A stretch of 13,257 bases of DNA from assembly GCA_964592855.1 (NCBI GenBank), contig CAZQKI010000122.1:1-13257 (forward strand). The letters run 5' to 3'. This document shows positions 1 through 6,568 of this stretch, piece after piece. Under the pieces are notes generated by a model. That model did not search any database. It was not told the origin of the DNA and worked only from the letters and a program-made list of their open reading frames with translations. The position numbers and the translations under genes are program-made. How positions within the stretch are numbered: position 1 is the stretch's first letter; the number at the start of each line of letters is the position of its first letter. This stretch comes from JAAYLN01 sp964592855. GTDB lineage: Bacteria; Verrucomicrobiota; Kiritimatiellia; RFP12; JAAYLN01.

Positions 1-7
1 TTGGCCC

Positions 8-934
8 ATGTCAAAAGAATACCAGGCGTGCTGGATCGATGCGTCGGCCAAGATCAACCTCGTTCTCGAGGTTCTCGGACGTCGGCCGGACGGCTATCAC
101 GACATCCGCAGCATCCTTGTGCCGGTGGCGCTGGCGGACCGCATTGAGATCCGCGAGGCGGATCGCGACACGCTTGACGTGGAGTCGGACGGAGTCGAGC
201 TGGGGGCAATCGGTCCTGTTTCCAATAATCTGGTAACGCGTGCCGTGGAGCTGGTGCGCCGGCAGACGGGGATCGTGCAGCCGCTGGCCATCCGCATCGT
301 CAAGCGGATCCCGATCGGGGGGGGGCTTGGCGGAGGGAGTTCCGATGCCGCCGCCACGCTGGTGGGGCTCAATCGGCTCTGGAAGCTGGACTGGCCGCGG
401 GAAAGGCTGATGGAATTCGGGGGGGAGCTGGGAAGCGATGTGCCGGCGCTGGTCCATGGCGGTGCGGTTTGCATGGAGGGGCGCGGGGAGCGTGTGGTCT
501 CGGCGATGGATGGCATCGCCGGTCCGGTTCCGGGTTTTACCGTGCTTCTGGTGAACCCCGGAATTGCGATTTCGACGGGCGAGATTTTCCGTTCCTGCTC
601 TGGAGTGTTGACCTCGGGGCGGAATTCCTATACGATTACACATTCCTCGCTCCGTAGAGGCGACATGGAATCTGCCGCTACGGGCTTGTTCAACGGGCTG
701 GAAGCCAGTGTGTTTCCGAAGTACCCTGCGGTCGGACGGCTGGCGCGGCAGTTGCACGCTTCTGGTGCAGTTGGCGTCTTGATGTCCGGCAGCGGTTCGA
801 CGGTGTTTGCACTGGTGAAGGATGTTGAGCATGGGGAGCGCATCCGACGGGATTTGCCTGGCGACTATTGGAGTCGGGTAACCTGGACTTTGCCCGATGG
901 TGTAATGGCAGCACATGGGTTTTTGGAGCCCTGA
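8..934 (+). CDS. ispE: 4-diphosphocytidyl-2-C-methyl-D-erythritol kinase (IspE)
   Basis: Cytosolic GHMP-family kinase that phosphorylates CDP-methylerythritol with ATP in the MEP (non-mevalonate) isoprenoid pathway. The protein is 308 aa, slightly longer than the roughly 280-290 aa usual for the family. Visible motifs are the N-terminal SAKINL (Lys15 matches the substrate-site Lys), the ATP-binding glycine loop IPIGGGLGGGSSDAA (residues 101-115), the catalytic Asp in GSDVP (Asp144) and the C-terminal SGSGSTVFA loop. The ATG at 8 gives the normal N-terminus; its ribosome binding site lies before the window, so an upstream start cannot be excluded. The last 13 codons and the stop (TGA 932-934) lie inside the following tRNA gene, so that tail probably has no conserved role. 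The glycine loop contains a run of nine G at 317-325. Function is near certain. Confidence 0.96.
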   Translation: MSKEYQACWIDASAKINLVLEVLGRRPDGYHDIRSILVPVALADRIEIREADRDTLDVESDGVELGAIGPVSNNLVTRAVELVRRQTGIVQPLAIRIVKRIPIGGGLGGGSSDAAATLVGLNRLWKLDWPRERLMEFGGELGSDVPALVHGGAVCMEGRGERVVSAMDGIAGPVPGFTVLLVNPGIAISTGEIFRSCSGVLTSGRNSYTITHSSLRRGDMESAATGLFNGLEASVFPKYPAVGRLARQLHASGAVGVLMSGSGSTVFALVKDVEHGERIRRDLPGDYWSRVTWTLPDGVMAAHGFLEP

Positions 935-964
935 GTCATGGTTCGAATCCATGTCGGGCAACCA
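891..964 (+). tRNA. tRNA-Gln (anticodon UUG)
   Basis: The full cloverleaf can be drawn. The acceptor stem is TGCCCGA (891-897) with TCGGGCA (954-960), discriminator A961 and an encoded CCA at 962-964. The D stem is GTG (900-902) with CAC (912-914) and a TAATGGCAG loop. The anticodon stem around 916-932 has a G-U pair at its top and a T-T mismatch at its base; the loop TTTTGGA (921-927) gives U33 and anticodon TTG (923-925), reading CAA. The T arm is CATGG (937-941), TTCGAAT, CCATG (949-953). The first 44 nt overlap the ispE coding end. A tRNA-Gln between ispE and prs is, as far as I recall, also found in some Proteobacteria such as Pseudomonas. The tRNA is probably processed out of a longer ispE-prs transcript. 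Confidence 0.97.
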
Positions 965-1032
965 TCTCGGCTAGGTGGTTGGGATTGGGAATTGGCTTTG
1001 GCATGCATGCACCGAATGAAGGTGTCGAGAAG

Positions 1033-1956
1033 ATGAAGATTTTTTCTGGAACGTCAAATCGGCCGTTGGCCGAGCGCATTGCCGCGTATGTCGGCATTGA
1101 GCTTGGTGCGGTCGATATCAATCGTTTTCCAGATGGCGAAACCTTCGTCAAGATCCGCGACAACATCCGGGGCTGCGACGTCTTCATTGTCCAGTCGATC
1201 TGCATGCAGCCCAACGAGATGCTGATGGAGCTGCTGATCATGATCGATGCGATGCGCCGTGCGTCGGCGAAGCGCATCACGGCCGTCCTGCCTTATTACG
1301 GGTACGCGCGGCAGGATCGCAAGGATCAGCCACGGGTGCCGATCACGGCGAAGCTCGTCGCGAATCTGCTGGTGGCGGCGGGGGCCAACCGCATTTTGAC
1401 GGTTGACCTGCATGCGCAGCAGATTCAGGGGTTTTTCGACATTCCGGTGGATCACCTGTACGCCTCGCCGGCGATTTCCAAGTATCTGCGCGAATTGAAC
1501 CTGCCCGATCCGGTCGTCGTATCGCCGGACGCGGGCGGCGTGAAGGCCGCCTATGCCTATTCGAAAATGCTGGGCACGGGGATTGCGATCGTGGCCAAGC
1601 AGCGGACGGGGCTCGATGTCGAGGCCTTCAGCGTGGTTGGCGAAGTGAAGGGCAAGGATGTCATCATGGTGGATGACATGGCGACGACCTGCGGCACCTT
1701 GTGCGCGGCGGCGAAGCTCCTGGTCGAGCACGGCGCCAGGAGCGTGCGGGCGGCGGTCACGCACGCGACGATCACGGAGCAGGGGGCGGTGCGCTTGCGC
1801 AATTCGCCCGTGGAGGAGCTGGTGGTCACGGACACCGTGCCGATCCGCAACACCGGGGATCTGCCCGTCACCGTGCTTTCCGTTGGCGATCTTTTGGGCG
1901 AAGCGGTTCTGCGCATCCACAATGACCAGTCCGTCAGTTCGTTGTTTCATCTGTAA
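1033..1956 (+). CDS. prs: Ribose-phosphate pyrophosphokinase (PRPP synthetase)
   Basis: Transfers pyrophosphate from ATP to ribose 5-phosphate, giving PRPP for purine, pyrimidine, His, Trp and NAD synthesis. The protein is 307 aa, close to the usual 310-315. The start is set at ATG 1033 because MKIFSGTSNRPLAE matches the family N-terminus and AAGGTG (1019-1024) lies 8 nt upstream; an in-frame ATG at 1003 would add ten residues. The PRPP synthetase signature DLHAQQIQGFFDIPVDHL is intact, as is YYGYARQDRK. The PRPP-binding loop reads DDMATTCGT (residues 214-222), whereas the common form is DDMIDTGGT, so an acidic residue and a Gly of that loop are replaced by Thr218 and Cys220. It lies 68 nt after the tRNA-Gln. 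Confidence 0.96.
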   Translation: MKIFSGTSNRPLAERIAAYVGIELGAVDINRFPDGETFVKIRDNIRGCDVFIVQSICMQPNEMLMELLIMIDAMRRASAKRITAVLPYYGYARQDRKDQPRVPITAKLVANLLVAAGANRILTVDLHAQQIQGFFDIPVDHLYASPAISKYLRELNLPDPVVVSPDAGGVKAAYAYSKMLGTGIAIVAKQRTGLDVEAFSVVGEVKGKDVIMVDDMATTCGTLCAAAKLLVEHGARSVRAAVTHATITEQGAVRLRNSPVEELVVTDTVPIRNTGDLPVTVLSVGDLLGEAVLRIHNDQSVSSLFHL

Positions 1957-1997
1957 TCACGGTAGGATTAGGAATCGTTAGATTCGAGGTAGTAGTC

Positions 1998-2741
1998 ATG
2001 GCGAATGAAATCAAGATCCAGGCGACCACGCGCAACGCGAAGGGTTCCGGCGAGGCGCGCCGCGTCCGCCGCACAGGTCGTATTCCGGCTGCGCTCACCC
2101 TGTTGTCGAGAAGCACGGAGACCTTGCAGATCGACGCACACGATTTTATGATGGTCACGCGCGGGCAGTCGAGCGAGCAGGTCCTCGTGCTGCTGGATGT
2201 CGAAGGACGGCCGGTCAACGCGCTGCTCCGCGAGATCCAGCGGGATGTCATCACCGGCAATCCGATCCATGTCGACTTCGGCGAAGTCGACATGACCAAG
2301 AAGATGCGCGTGTCGGTGACCATCAAGCTCGTCGGCGAGGCCGAGGGTGTCCGTACCGAAGGCGGCGTGATGACGCAGATGTCGCATGATGTCGTCATCG
2401 AATGTCTGCCGGCCGATTTCGTGGAAAGCTTCTCGGTGGACGTCTCCGCCATGAAGCTGGGCAGCTCGCTGACGGTGGCGGATCTCACGCTGGGCGACCG
2501 TTACACGGTGATCACGCGCGGCGACGTCGCGGTTGCGGCGGTTATTGCGCCGGCCGCCGAAGAAGTCGTGGCGGCCGAGGAAGTGGCGGTTGGCGCCGCG
2601 GCGGTTGCGGCGGATGGCGCCGTATCCGCGGATGGCAAGCCGGCGGCCGCTTCGGCCGCGGGCGCCGATGCGGCGAAGGGTGCCGCGCCGGCGAAGGGTG
2701 CTGCGCCGGCGAAGGGTGCCGCGCCGGCGAAGAAGGCCTAG
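1998..2741 (+). CDS. rplY: Large ribosomal subunit protein bL25 (Ctc/TL5 type)
   Basis: 5S rRNA-binding protein of the large subunit, 247 aa, so the long two-domain Ctc/TL5 type and not the short E. coli form. The N-terminal 5S-binding domain (about residues 4-95) starts with KIQATTRNAKGSGEARRVRRTGRIPAAL, listed here only to show the bL25 pattern of Gly-Ser-x-x-Ala-Arg-Arg-x-Arg. The second beta-rich domain (about 96-180) follows. From about residue 185 the chain is almost only Ala, Gly, Lys and Pro, ending in three AKGAAP units encoded by an 18-bp tandem repeat. Start ATG 1998 has GAGGT (1986-1990) 7 nt upstream. It sits between prs and pth, its usual neighbours in many bacteria. The low-complexity tail is probably disordered and rRNA-contacting or dispensable; that is inference. 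Confidence 0.94.
   Translation: MANEIKIQATTRNAKGSGEARRVRRTGRIPAALTLLSRSTETLQIDAHDFMMVTRGQSSEQVLVLLDVEGRPVNALLREIQRDVITGNPIHVDFGEVDMTKKMRVSVTIKLVGEAEGVRTEGGVMTQMSHDVVIECLPADFVESFSVDVSAMKLGSSLTVADLTLGDRYTVITRGDVAVAAVIAPAAEEVVAAEEVAVGAAAVAADGAVSADGKPAAASAAGADAAKGAAPAKGAAPAKGAAPAKKA
2673..2732 (+). repeat. 18-bp tandem repeat inside rplY
   Basis: The unit GCGAAGGGTGCCGCGCCG occurs at 2673-2690, 2691-2708 (one base different, GCT for GCC) and 2709-2726, followed by a partial unit GCGAAG. Each unit encodes one AKGAAP step of the bL25 tail. The near-identity at wobble positions indicates recent duplication, and the length is expected to vary between strains. Confidence 0.95.
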
Positions 2742-2756
2742 GGCGATGGTTGAGGC

Positions 2757-3392
2757 ATGGGCTTGAAGGTTGTGGCAGGTCTGGGCAATCCCGGATCGGC
2801 GTATGTGCGCACGCCGCATAACGCCGGGTTCGAGGTCCTCGATCTGCTGGCGGCCAGGCTCGATGGTGCATGGCGCGAGCAGGCGCGTTTCAACGCCTGC
2901 CTGGCGCGGATCAAGAGGGGAGGGGCGGACTTGCTTCTGGTGAAGCCGCAGACCTTCATGAATTTGAGCGGCGAGTCGATCGGAGCGCTGCTGCGCTACT
3001 ATGATGTGGCGCCAGCGGATCTGGTGGTCGTCTCGGATGACGCCGACCTGCCGGCGGGACGCCTGCGCGTCCGGCGGGAAGGCGGAGCGGGGGGACATCG
3101 CGGATTGCGATCCGTGATCGAAGCCTGCGGGACAGAGGCCTTCGCGCGGGTGCGCGTGGGCATAGGCCGCGGCGCCGCGGGAGAGGGACTGACGGGCTAC
3201 GTGCTCAGTCGTCTTGATCCGGTGCACGAAGCCGCGGTGAGGCGGACTTTGGAAGTTGCAGCCGATGCCGTCTTGTGCCTGGTGGCACAGGGCGTGACCG
3301 ACGCCATGAACCGATTTAACGGATGGGACGCGACGGGCGCGGACCCAACCGGGACAAATGAACGGGGTAGTACCCATGATGAAGAAGTATGA
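2757..3392 (+). CDS. pth: Peptidyl-tRNA hydrolase
   Basis: Cytosolic esterase that frees tRNA from peptidyl-tRNA that drops off stalled ribosomes. The protein is 211 aa, slightly over the usual 185-200. Motifs are GLGNPG (Asn11 binds substrate), TPHNAGF with the catalytic His21, FMNLSGES with Asn69, SDDADLPAG with the Asp that activates His, and GGHRGLRS. The last has Arg where E. coli has Asn114. The start at ATG 2757 gives the classic MGLKVVAGLGNPG beginning; the GAGG just upstream is only 1 nt away, so initiation is probably helped by coupling to rplY, whose stop lies 15 nt upstream. The 3' end overlaps rpsF by 17 nt, and the last dozen or so residues are not family-conserved. Confidence 0.95.
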   Translation: MGLKVVAGLGNPGSAYVRTPHNAGFEVLDLLAARLDGAWREQARFNACLARIKRGGADLLLVKPQTFMNLSGESIGALLRYYDVAPADLVVVSDDADLPAGRLRVRREGGAGGHRGLRSVIEACGTEAFARVRVGIGRGAAGEGLTGYVLSRLDPVHEAAVRRTLEVAADAVLCLVAQGVTDAMNRFNGWDATGADPTGTNERGSTHDEEV

Positions 3393-3792
3393 CGCTCTGT
3401 ATATCTTTGTAAACTCGCCCAAAGACGAGGCGCTGGACAAGCTGGTCGAGAAGGTGGGTGGCGAAATCACCCGTCTGGGCGGCCATCTGATCGGTTCCGA
3501 GACGCTGGGCAAGCGGAATTTCGCGCGCCCCATGAGGAAGCGCGACAGTGGCGTGTACATCCGCATCCGCTTCGAGATTGCCCCGGATAAGATCACGGCC
3601 CTGCGTGCGCGCTATGCGATCCTGGAGGAAGTCTTCCAGGTGCAGATTCTGGCCGTTGATGAACGGCGGGAACAGCTGGTCATCGAGCAGACCGCGAAGC
3701 GCAAGGCGAAGGCCGAAGCCAATGCGGCGGCCATGGCCGAAGCGGGTGCGGCGGCGTTGGCCGATTCATCCGATCTGGCGGACGACCGGTAG
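3376..3792 (+). CDS. rpsF: Small ribosomal subunit protein bS6
   Basis: Central-domain protein of the 30S subunit that binds 16S rRNA as a pair with bS18. The protein is 138 aa. The S6 fold covers about residues 3-98, starting KKYDALYIFV and containing the typical GKRNFARPMRKRDSGVYIRIRF stretch, of which GKRNFARPM is the most diagnostic. An Ala/Lys-rich helical tail (about 99-138) extends beyond the common length. Two ATGs stand side by side; 3376 is chosen because GGGG (3364-3367) lies 8 nt before it, and 3379 would shorten the protein by one residue. A third in-frame ATG at 3358 lacks a good site. The start lies inside the pth coding end, so translation is probably coupled. ssb and rpsR follow in the widely conserved rpsF-ssb-rpsR order. 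Confidence 0.95.
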   Translation: MMKKYDALYIFVNSPKDEALDKLVEKVGGEITRLGGHLIGSETLGKRNFARPMRKRDSGVYIRIRFEIAPDKITALRARYAILEEVFQVQILAVDERREQLVIEQTAKRKAKAEANAAAMAEAGAAALADSSDLADDR

Positions 3793-3815
3793 GCGGGCAA
3801 GGAAAGTCGGCGGCC

Positions 3816-4298
3816 ATGGCCAGTTACAATCGCGTCATTCTCGTTGGAAATCTCACGCGCGCCCCGGAGTTGCGCCATGCGCCATCCGGAACGGCCGTGA
3901 CCAATTTCCGACTGGCTGTCAGCGAGACGTTCCGCGGTCGTCAGGACGGACAGACCAAAGAGGTCGTGTGCTATGTCGATGTCGCCGTCTGGGACCGGCA
4001 GGCCGAAACCTGCAACCAGTATCTGGCGAAGGGCAGCCCCGTCCTGGTCGAAGGGCGTCTGGTTTATGACGAATGGAAGAACCCGCAGGGGGAGACGCGC
4101 AACCGGCTGAGCGTGCGCGCCGACCGCGTCCAGTTCCTGGCGGGCTCCGGACAGAAGCGGCACGAAGGCGCCGAAGACGGCCCTGTGCCTGCGCCGCCTG
4201 CCAAGGCGACGGAGGGTGCGGCGACATCGGCCGAGGCGGGTGTCGTGCAGCCGGAAGGTGATCGTGAGAGCAGAGATGAAGAAGATCTGCCCTTTTAA
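3816..4298 (+). CDS. ssb: Single-stranded DNA-binding protein (SSB)
   Basis: Coats single-stranded DNA in replication, repair and recombination. The protein is 160 aa, a normal length. The OB fold spans about residues 1-108, with MASYNRVILVGNLTRAPELR at the start, FRLAVSE, and YLAKGSPVLVEGRL. A disordered Pro/Ala/Glu linker follows, and the chain ends in the acidic tip EEDLPF, the docking tail that recruits replication and repair partners. AAGGAAAG (3799-3806) lies 9 nt before ATG 3816. It sits between rpsF and rpsR, as in many bacteria, linking replication protein supply to ribosome synthesis. Confidence 0.96.
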   Translation: MASYNRVILVGNLTRAPELRHAPSGTAVTNFRLAVSETFRGRQDGQTKEVVCYVDVAVWDRQAETCNQYLAKGSPVLVEGRLVYDEWKNPQGETRNRLSVRADRVQFLAGSGQKRHEGAEDGPVPAPPAKATEGAATSAEAGVVQPEGDRESRDEEDLPF

Positions 4299-4307
4299 TT
4301 GATGAGT

Positions 4308-4344
4308 TCGGGCGGGAATCGGCGTGTCGTGCCGAGGCGCCCGG
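4308..4344 (+). promoter_or_regulatory. Hairpin in the ssb-rpsR gap
   Basis: The outer stem CGGGCG (4309-4314) pairs with CGCCCG (4338-4343). After an internal loop (GGAA against GG), the inner stem TCGGC (4319-4323) pairs with GCCGA (4331-4335), with a G-U pair above it and a TGTCG loop. There is no T tract, so it is not an intrinsic terminator. It ends 4 nt before the rpsR ribosome binding site (AAGGAG 4349-4354). It could set the ratio of rpsR to ssb, protect mRNA ends, or bind bS18 or bS6:bS18. The pairing is seen; the role is inference. Confidence 0.5.
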
Positions 4345-4362
4345 TGACAAGGAGACAAGACC

Positions 4363-4611
4363 ATGCGAATGGGTGACAAAGGTAATCGGACGGATCGCAA
4401 AAAAAAGACGGACAATCTGAATGTGAAGAAGCGCTCGCGCTTTCTGGAACCGATCGACGTGGTGGACATCGACGATGTCGAGTTCCTGCGTCGCTTCGTG
4501 ACCGAGTTCGGCAAGATCATGCCGGCGCGGTTGACGGGGGTCACGGCTCACCAGCAGCGTCAGATCCGCCTGGGCGTGACGCGTGCGCGTAATATGGGAT
4601 TGCTCGCGTAA
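4363..4611 (+). CDS. rpsR: Small ribosomal subunit protein bS18
   Basis: 30S protein that pairs with bS6 on the 16S central domain. The protein is 82 aa, typical length. The core begins at KKRSRFLEP and ends in TGVTAHQQRQIRLGVTRAR followed by NMGLLA, which is the bS18 signature. There are no cysteines, so this is the zinc-free form. AAGGAG (4349-4354) lies 8 nt before ATG 4363; an alternative in-frame ATG at 4369 would drop two residues. Basic N-terminus (GNRTDRKKKTDN) is expected to contact rRNA. Confidence 0.96.
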   Translation: MRMGDKGNRTDRKKKTDNLNVKKRSRFLEPIDVVDIDDVEFLRRFVTEFGKIMPARLTGVTAHQQRQIRLGVTRARNMGLLA

Positions 4612-4634
4612 TCCCGCGGGAAGGAAAAAGCATC

Positions 4635-5084
4635 ATGTCTCTCGAAGTACTACTCCTCTCTGACGTCCCCAGTCTGGGCGTCGCCGGCGCAACCGTCAAG
4701 GTCGCCAATGGCTATGCGCGCAATTTCCTGCTGCCCCGGGGCATCGCAGGCCCCGTGACGGCCGGGACGCTTCGCCGCCTTGAGAAGCTGCGCAAGGAAC
4801 GTGAAGAACTGGCCCGCCTCCAGCTGGCCGAAGCGCGTGCCAAAGCCGCGAAGATCAAGGGGCTTTCGGCAACGATTCGCGCCAAGACGATCGACGGGCA
4901 GAAGCTCTACGGCTCGGTCACGGTCGCCGACATCCTGGCCGCCCTGCTGGCTCAGGGGGTTGAACTTGATCGTTCCCAGATCGAGCTCGCACAGCCCCTG
5001 CACCAGGTCGGTCAATTCGATGTTCCCGTGAAGTTGCACGCCGATGTCTCGCTGACGCTCAAAGTCTGGGTCGTCGAGGAGTAG
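4635..5084 (+). CDS. rplI: Large ribosomal subunit protein bL9
   Basis: Two-domain 50S protein that binds 23S rRNA and projects from the subunit near L1. The protein is 149 aa, the usual length. The N-terminal domain shows VLLLSDVPSLGVAGATVKVANGYARNFLLPRG with the diagnostic GxxVxVxxGYARNFLLP. The connecting helix (about 50-75) is rich in Glu, Lys, Arg and Ala, and the C-terminal domain contains KLYGSVTVADI. AAGGA (4621-4625) lies 9 nt before ATG 4635. The stop overlaps the ribosome binding site of dnaB, so rplI and dnaB are tightly coupled. Confidence 0.96.
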   Translation: MSLEVLLLSDVPSLGVAGATVKVANGYARNFLLPRGIAGPVTAGTLRRLEKLRKEREELARLQLAEARAKAAKIKGLSATIRAKTIDGQKLYGSVTVADILAALLAQGVELDRSQIELAQPLHQVGQFDVPVKLHADVSLTLKVWVVEE

Positions 5085-5090
5085 GCGCCT

Positions 5091-6566
5091 ATGCCGCGAG
5101 AGACGGCATCGGTTGCGGCCCCGCTCCGCGTGCCCCCCCATAGTGCGGAGGCGGAGCGTGGTGTTCTCGGGTCCGTTCTGCTGGATGCCGGCCGGGTGAT
5201 GGACCTTTGCGTCGAAGCCGGACTGGACGAGGACGCCTTTCATCTCTACGCCCACCGGGTCGTCTTTGGCGTCTTCAAGTCCATGTCGATCGCGAACGCG
5301 CCGATCGACATGCTGACGACGCTTCAGCAGCTACGCGCCATCGACCGTCTGGCGGAGATCGGCGGCGCGGAGTTTCTGGAGAAGCTTGTCGATTCGACGC
5401 CGACGGCGGCGCATGCCGAATACTACATCGACATCGTCCGCCAGAAGCATCTGCTCCGCCGCACCATCGCCTGCGCCCGCAAGGCCGAACAGGACTGCTA
5501 CGAGGAGGGCCAGAGCGCCGATCAGATCCTCAGCGCTTCGGAACAGCGCTTTCTCGACATCACGGAGCATCAGAAGAGCAGCGGCCAGTCCTGGGTCCAG
5601 GCGATCAAGGCCACCTTCGCCCGCATCGAGCGCATCATGGGGGGCGGCGTCAGCGGTGTCGCTTCAGGCTTTCTCAATCTGGATCACATGCTGCGGGGGC
5701 TGCGCAACGGCGAGATGCTCGTGCTGGCGGCCCGGCCCTCCATGGGCAAGACCTCGCTGGCCATGAACATCTGCGAATGCCTGGCCCTCGGGCAGGACAT
5801 GAACAAGCGCCCCTTGAAAGGCGGCATGGAGGCGCACGGCGGCAAGTGCCCGGTCGCCGTCTTCAGCTTGGAAATGTCGCAGGAGGCCCTGGCGATGCGT
5901 ATGCTCTGCGCCCGCGCCGGGGTGGCGGGCTTCCAGCTGGAAAGCGGCTATGTGAATTCGCAGCACGTCAACCGGCAGTTCATGAAGGCGGCCGACGAGC
6001 TGAACCAGGCCATGATGGTCATCGACGACACGGGCGGACTCGACGTCATGGAATTGCGCGCGCGGGCGCGGCGCATGAAGAAGCAGCATGGCATCGGGCT
6101 GATCATGGTCGACTATCTCCAGCTGCTCAATTGCCGCGAATACGCCAAGCAGGGGCGTCAGCTGGAAACCTCGGCAATCTCTTCGCAGCTCAAGTCGATG
6201 GCCAAGGAGCTGAATGTTCCGGTGCTGGTGCTCAGCCAGCTCAGCCGCGCCCCCGACCAGCGCGTGGGCGACAAGACCGGCAAGCCGCGCCTCTCCGACC
6301 TCCGCGACTCCGGCGCCATCGAACAGGATGCCGACGTCGTTCTGCTGCTGCGCCGGCCCTGCAAATATCCGGGGGACAAGGATGCGGAGGACCGCCAGCT
6401 GGCCATCGTCGATGTCGCCAAGCACCGGAACGGCCCCACCGGCGAAGTCCGCCTGAACTTCGACGAGAAATTCACACGCTTCAGTGACCGGGCCGACGAC
6501 TCCGGCGGCGATGGCGACATGGCCGTCCCGGAAGACGGTTCGGATGCTGCAGGCCGGGAGTCCTGA
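5091..6566 (+). CDS. dnaB: Replicative DNA helicase DnaB
   Basis: Hexameric 5'-3' helicase of the replication fork. The protein is 491 aa; about 450-470 is common. The N-terminal DnaB domain starts at VPPHSAEAERGVLGSVLLD (about residues 14-115). The RecA-like ATPase domain has Walker A ARPSMGKTS (Lys220), FSLEMS, Walker B LIMVDYLQLL (Asp341), LSQLSR and LRDSGAIEQDAD. An insertion of about 16 residues relative to E. coli lies between the Walker A helix and FSLEM, containing MNKRPLKGGMEAHGGKC. The last 25 residues are acidic and Gly-rich, probably disordered. ATG 5091 has GAGGAG (5076-5081) 9 nt upstream, inside the end of rplI. No intein is present. Confidence 0.96.
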   Translation: MPRETASVAAPLRVPPHSAEAERGVLGSVLLDAGRVMDLCVEAGLDEDAFHLYAHRVVFGVFKSMSIANAPIDMLTTLQQLRAIDRLAEIGGAEFLEKLVDSTPTAAHAEYYIDIVRQKHLLRRTIACARKAEQDCYEEGQSADQILSASEQRFLDITEHQKSSGQSWVQAIKATFARIERIMGGGVSGVASGFLNLDHMLRGLRNGEMLVLAARPSMGKTSLAMNICECLALGQDMNKRPLKGGMEAHGGKCPVAVFSLEMSQEALAMRMLCARAGVAGFQLESGYVNSQHVNRQFMKAADELNQAMMVIDDTGGLDVMELRARARRMKKQHGIGLIMVDYLQLLNCREYAKQGRQLETSAISSQLKSMAKELNVPVLVLSQLSRAPDQRVGDKTGKPRLSDLRDSGAIEQDADVVLLLRRPCKYPGDKDAEDRQLAIVDVAKHRNGPTGEVRLNFDEKFTRFSDRADDSGGDGDMAVPEDGSDAAGRES

Positions 6567-6568
6567 TT

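Noticed and set aside
1003..1032. Upstream ATG 1003 as the prs start
   Set aside because: The added MHAPNEGVEK is not family-like, and the ribosome binding site and conserved MKIFSG point to 1033.
2673..2732. CRISPR-like array
   Set aside because: The units are contiguous 18-bp codon-phased repeats without spacers, inside the rplY coding sequence.
1968..3596. A minus-strand open frame of 542 codons opposite rplY, pth and rpsF
   Set aside because: It is fully antisense to confident genes, with Arg-rich repeats that mirror the rplY tail.
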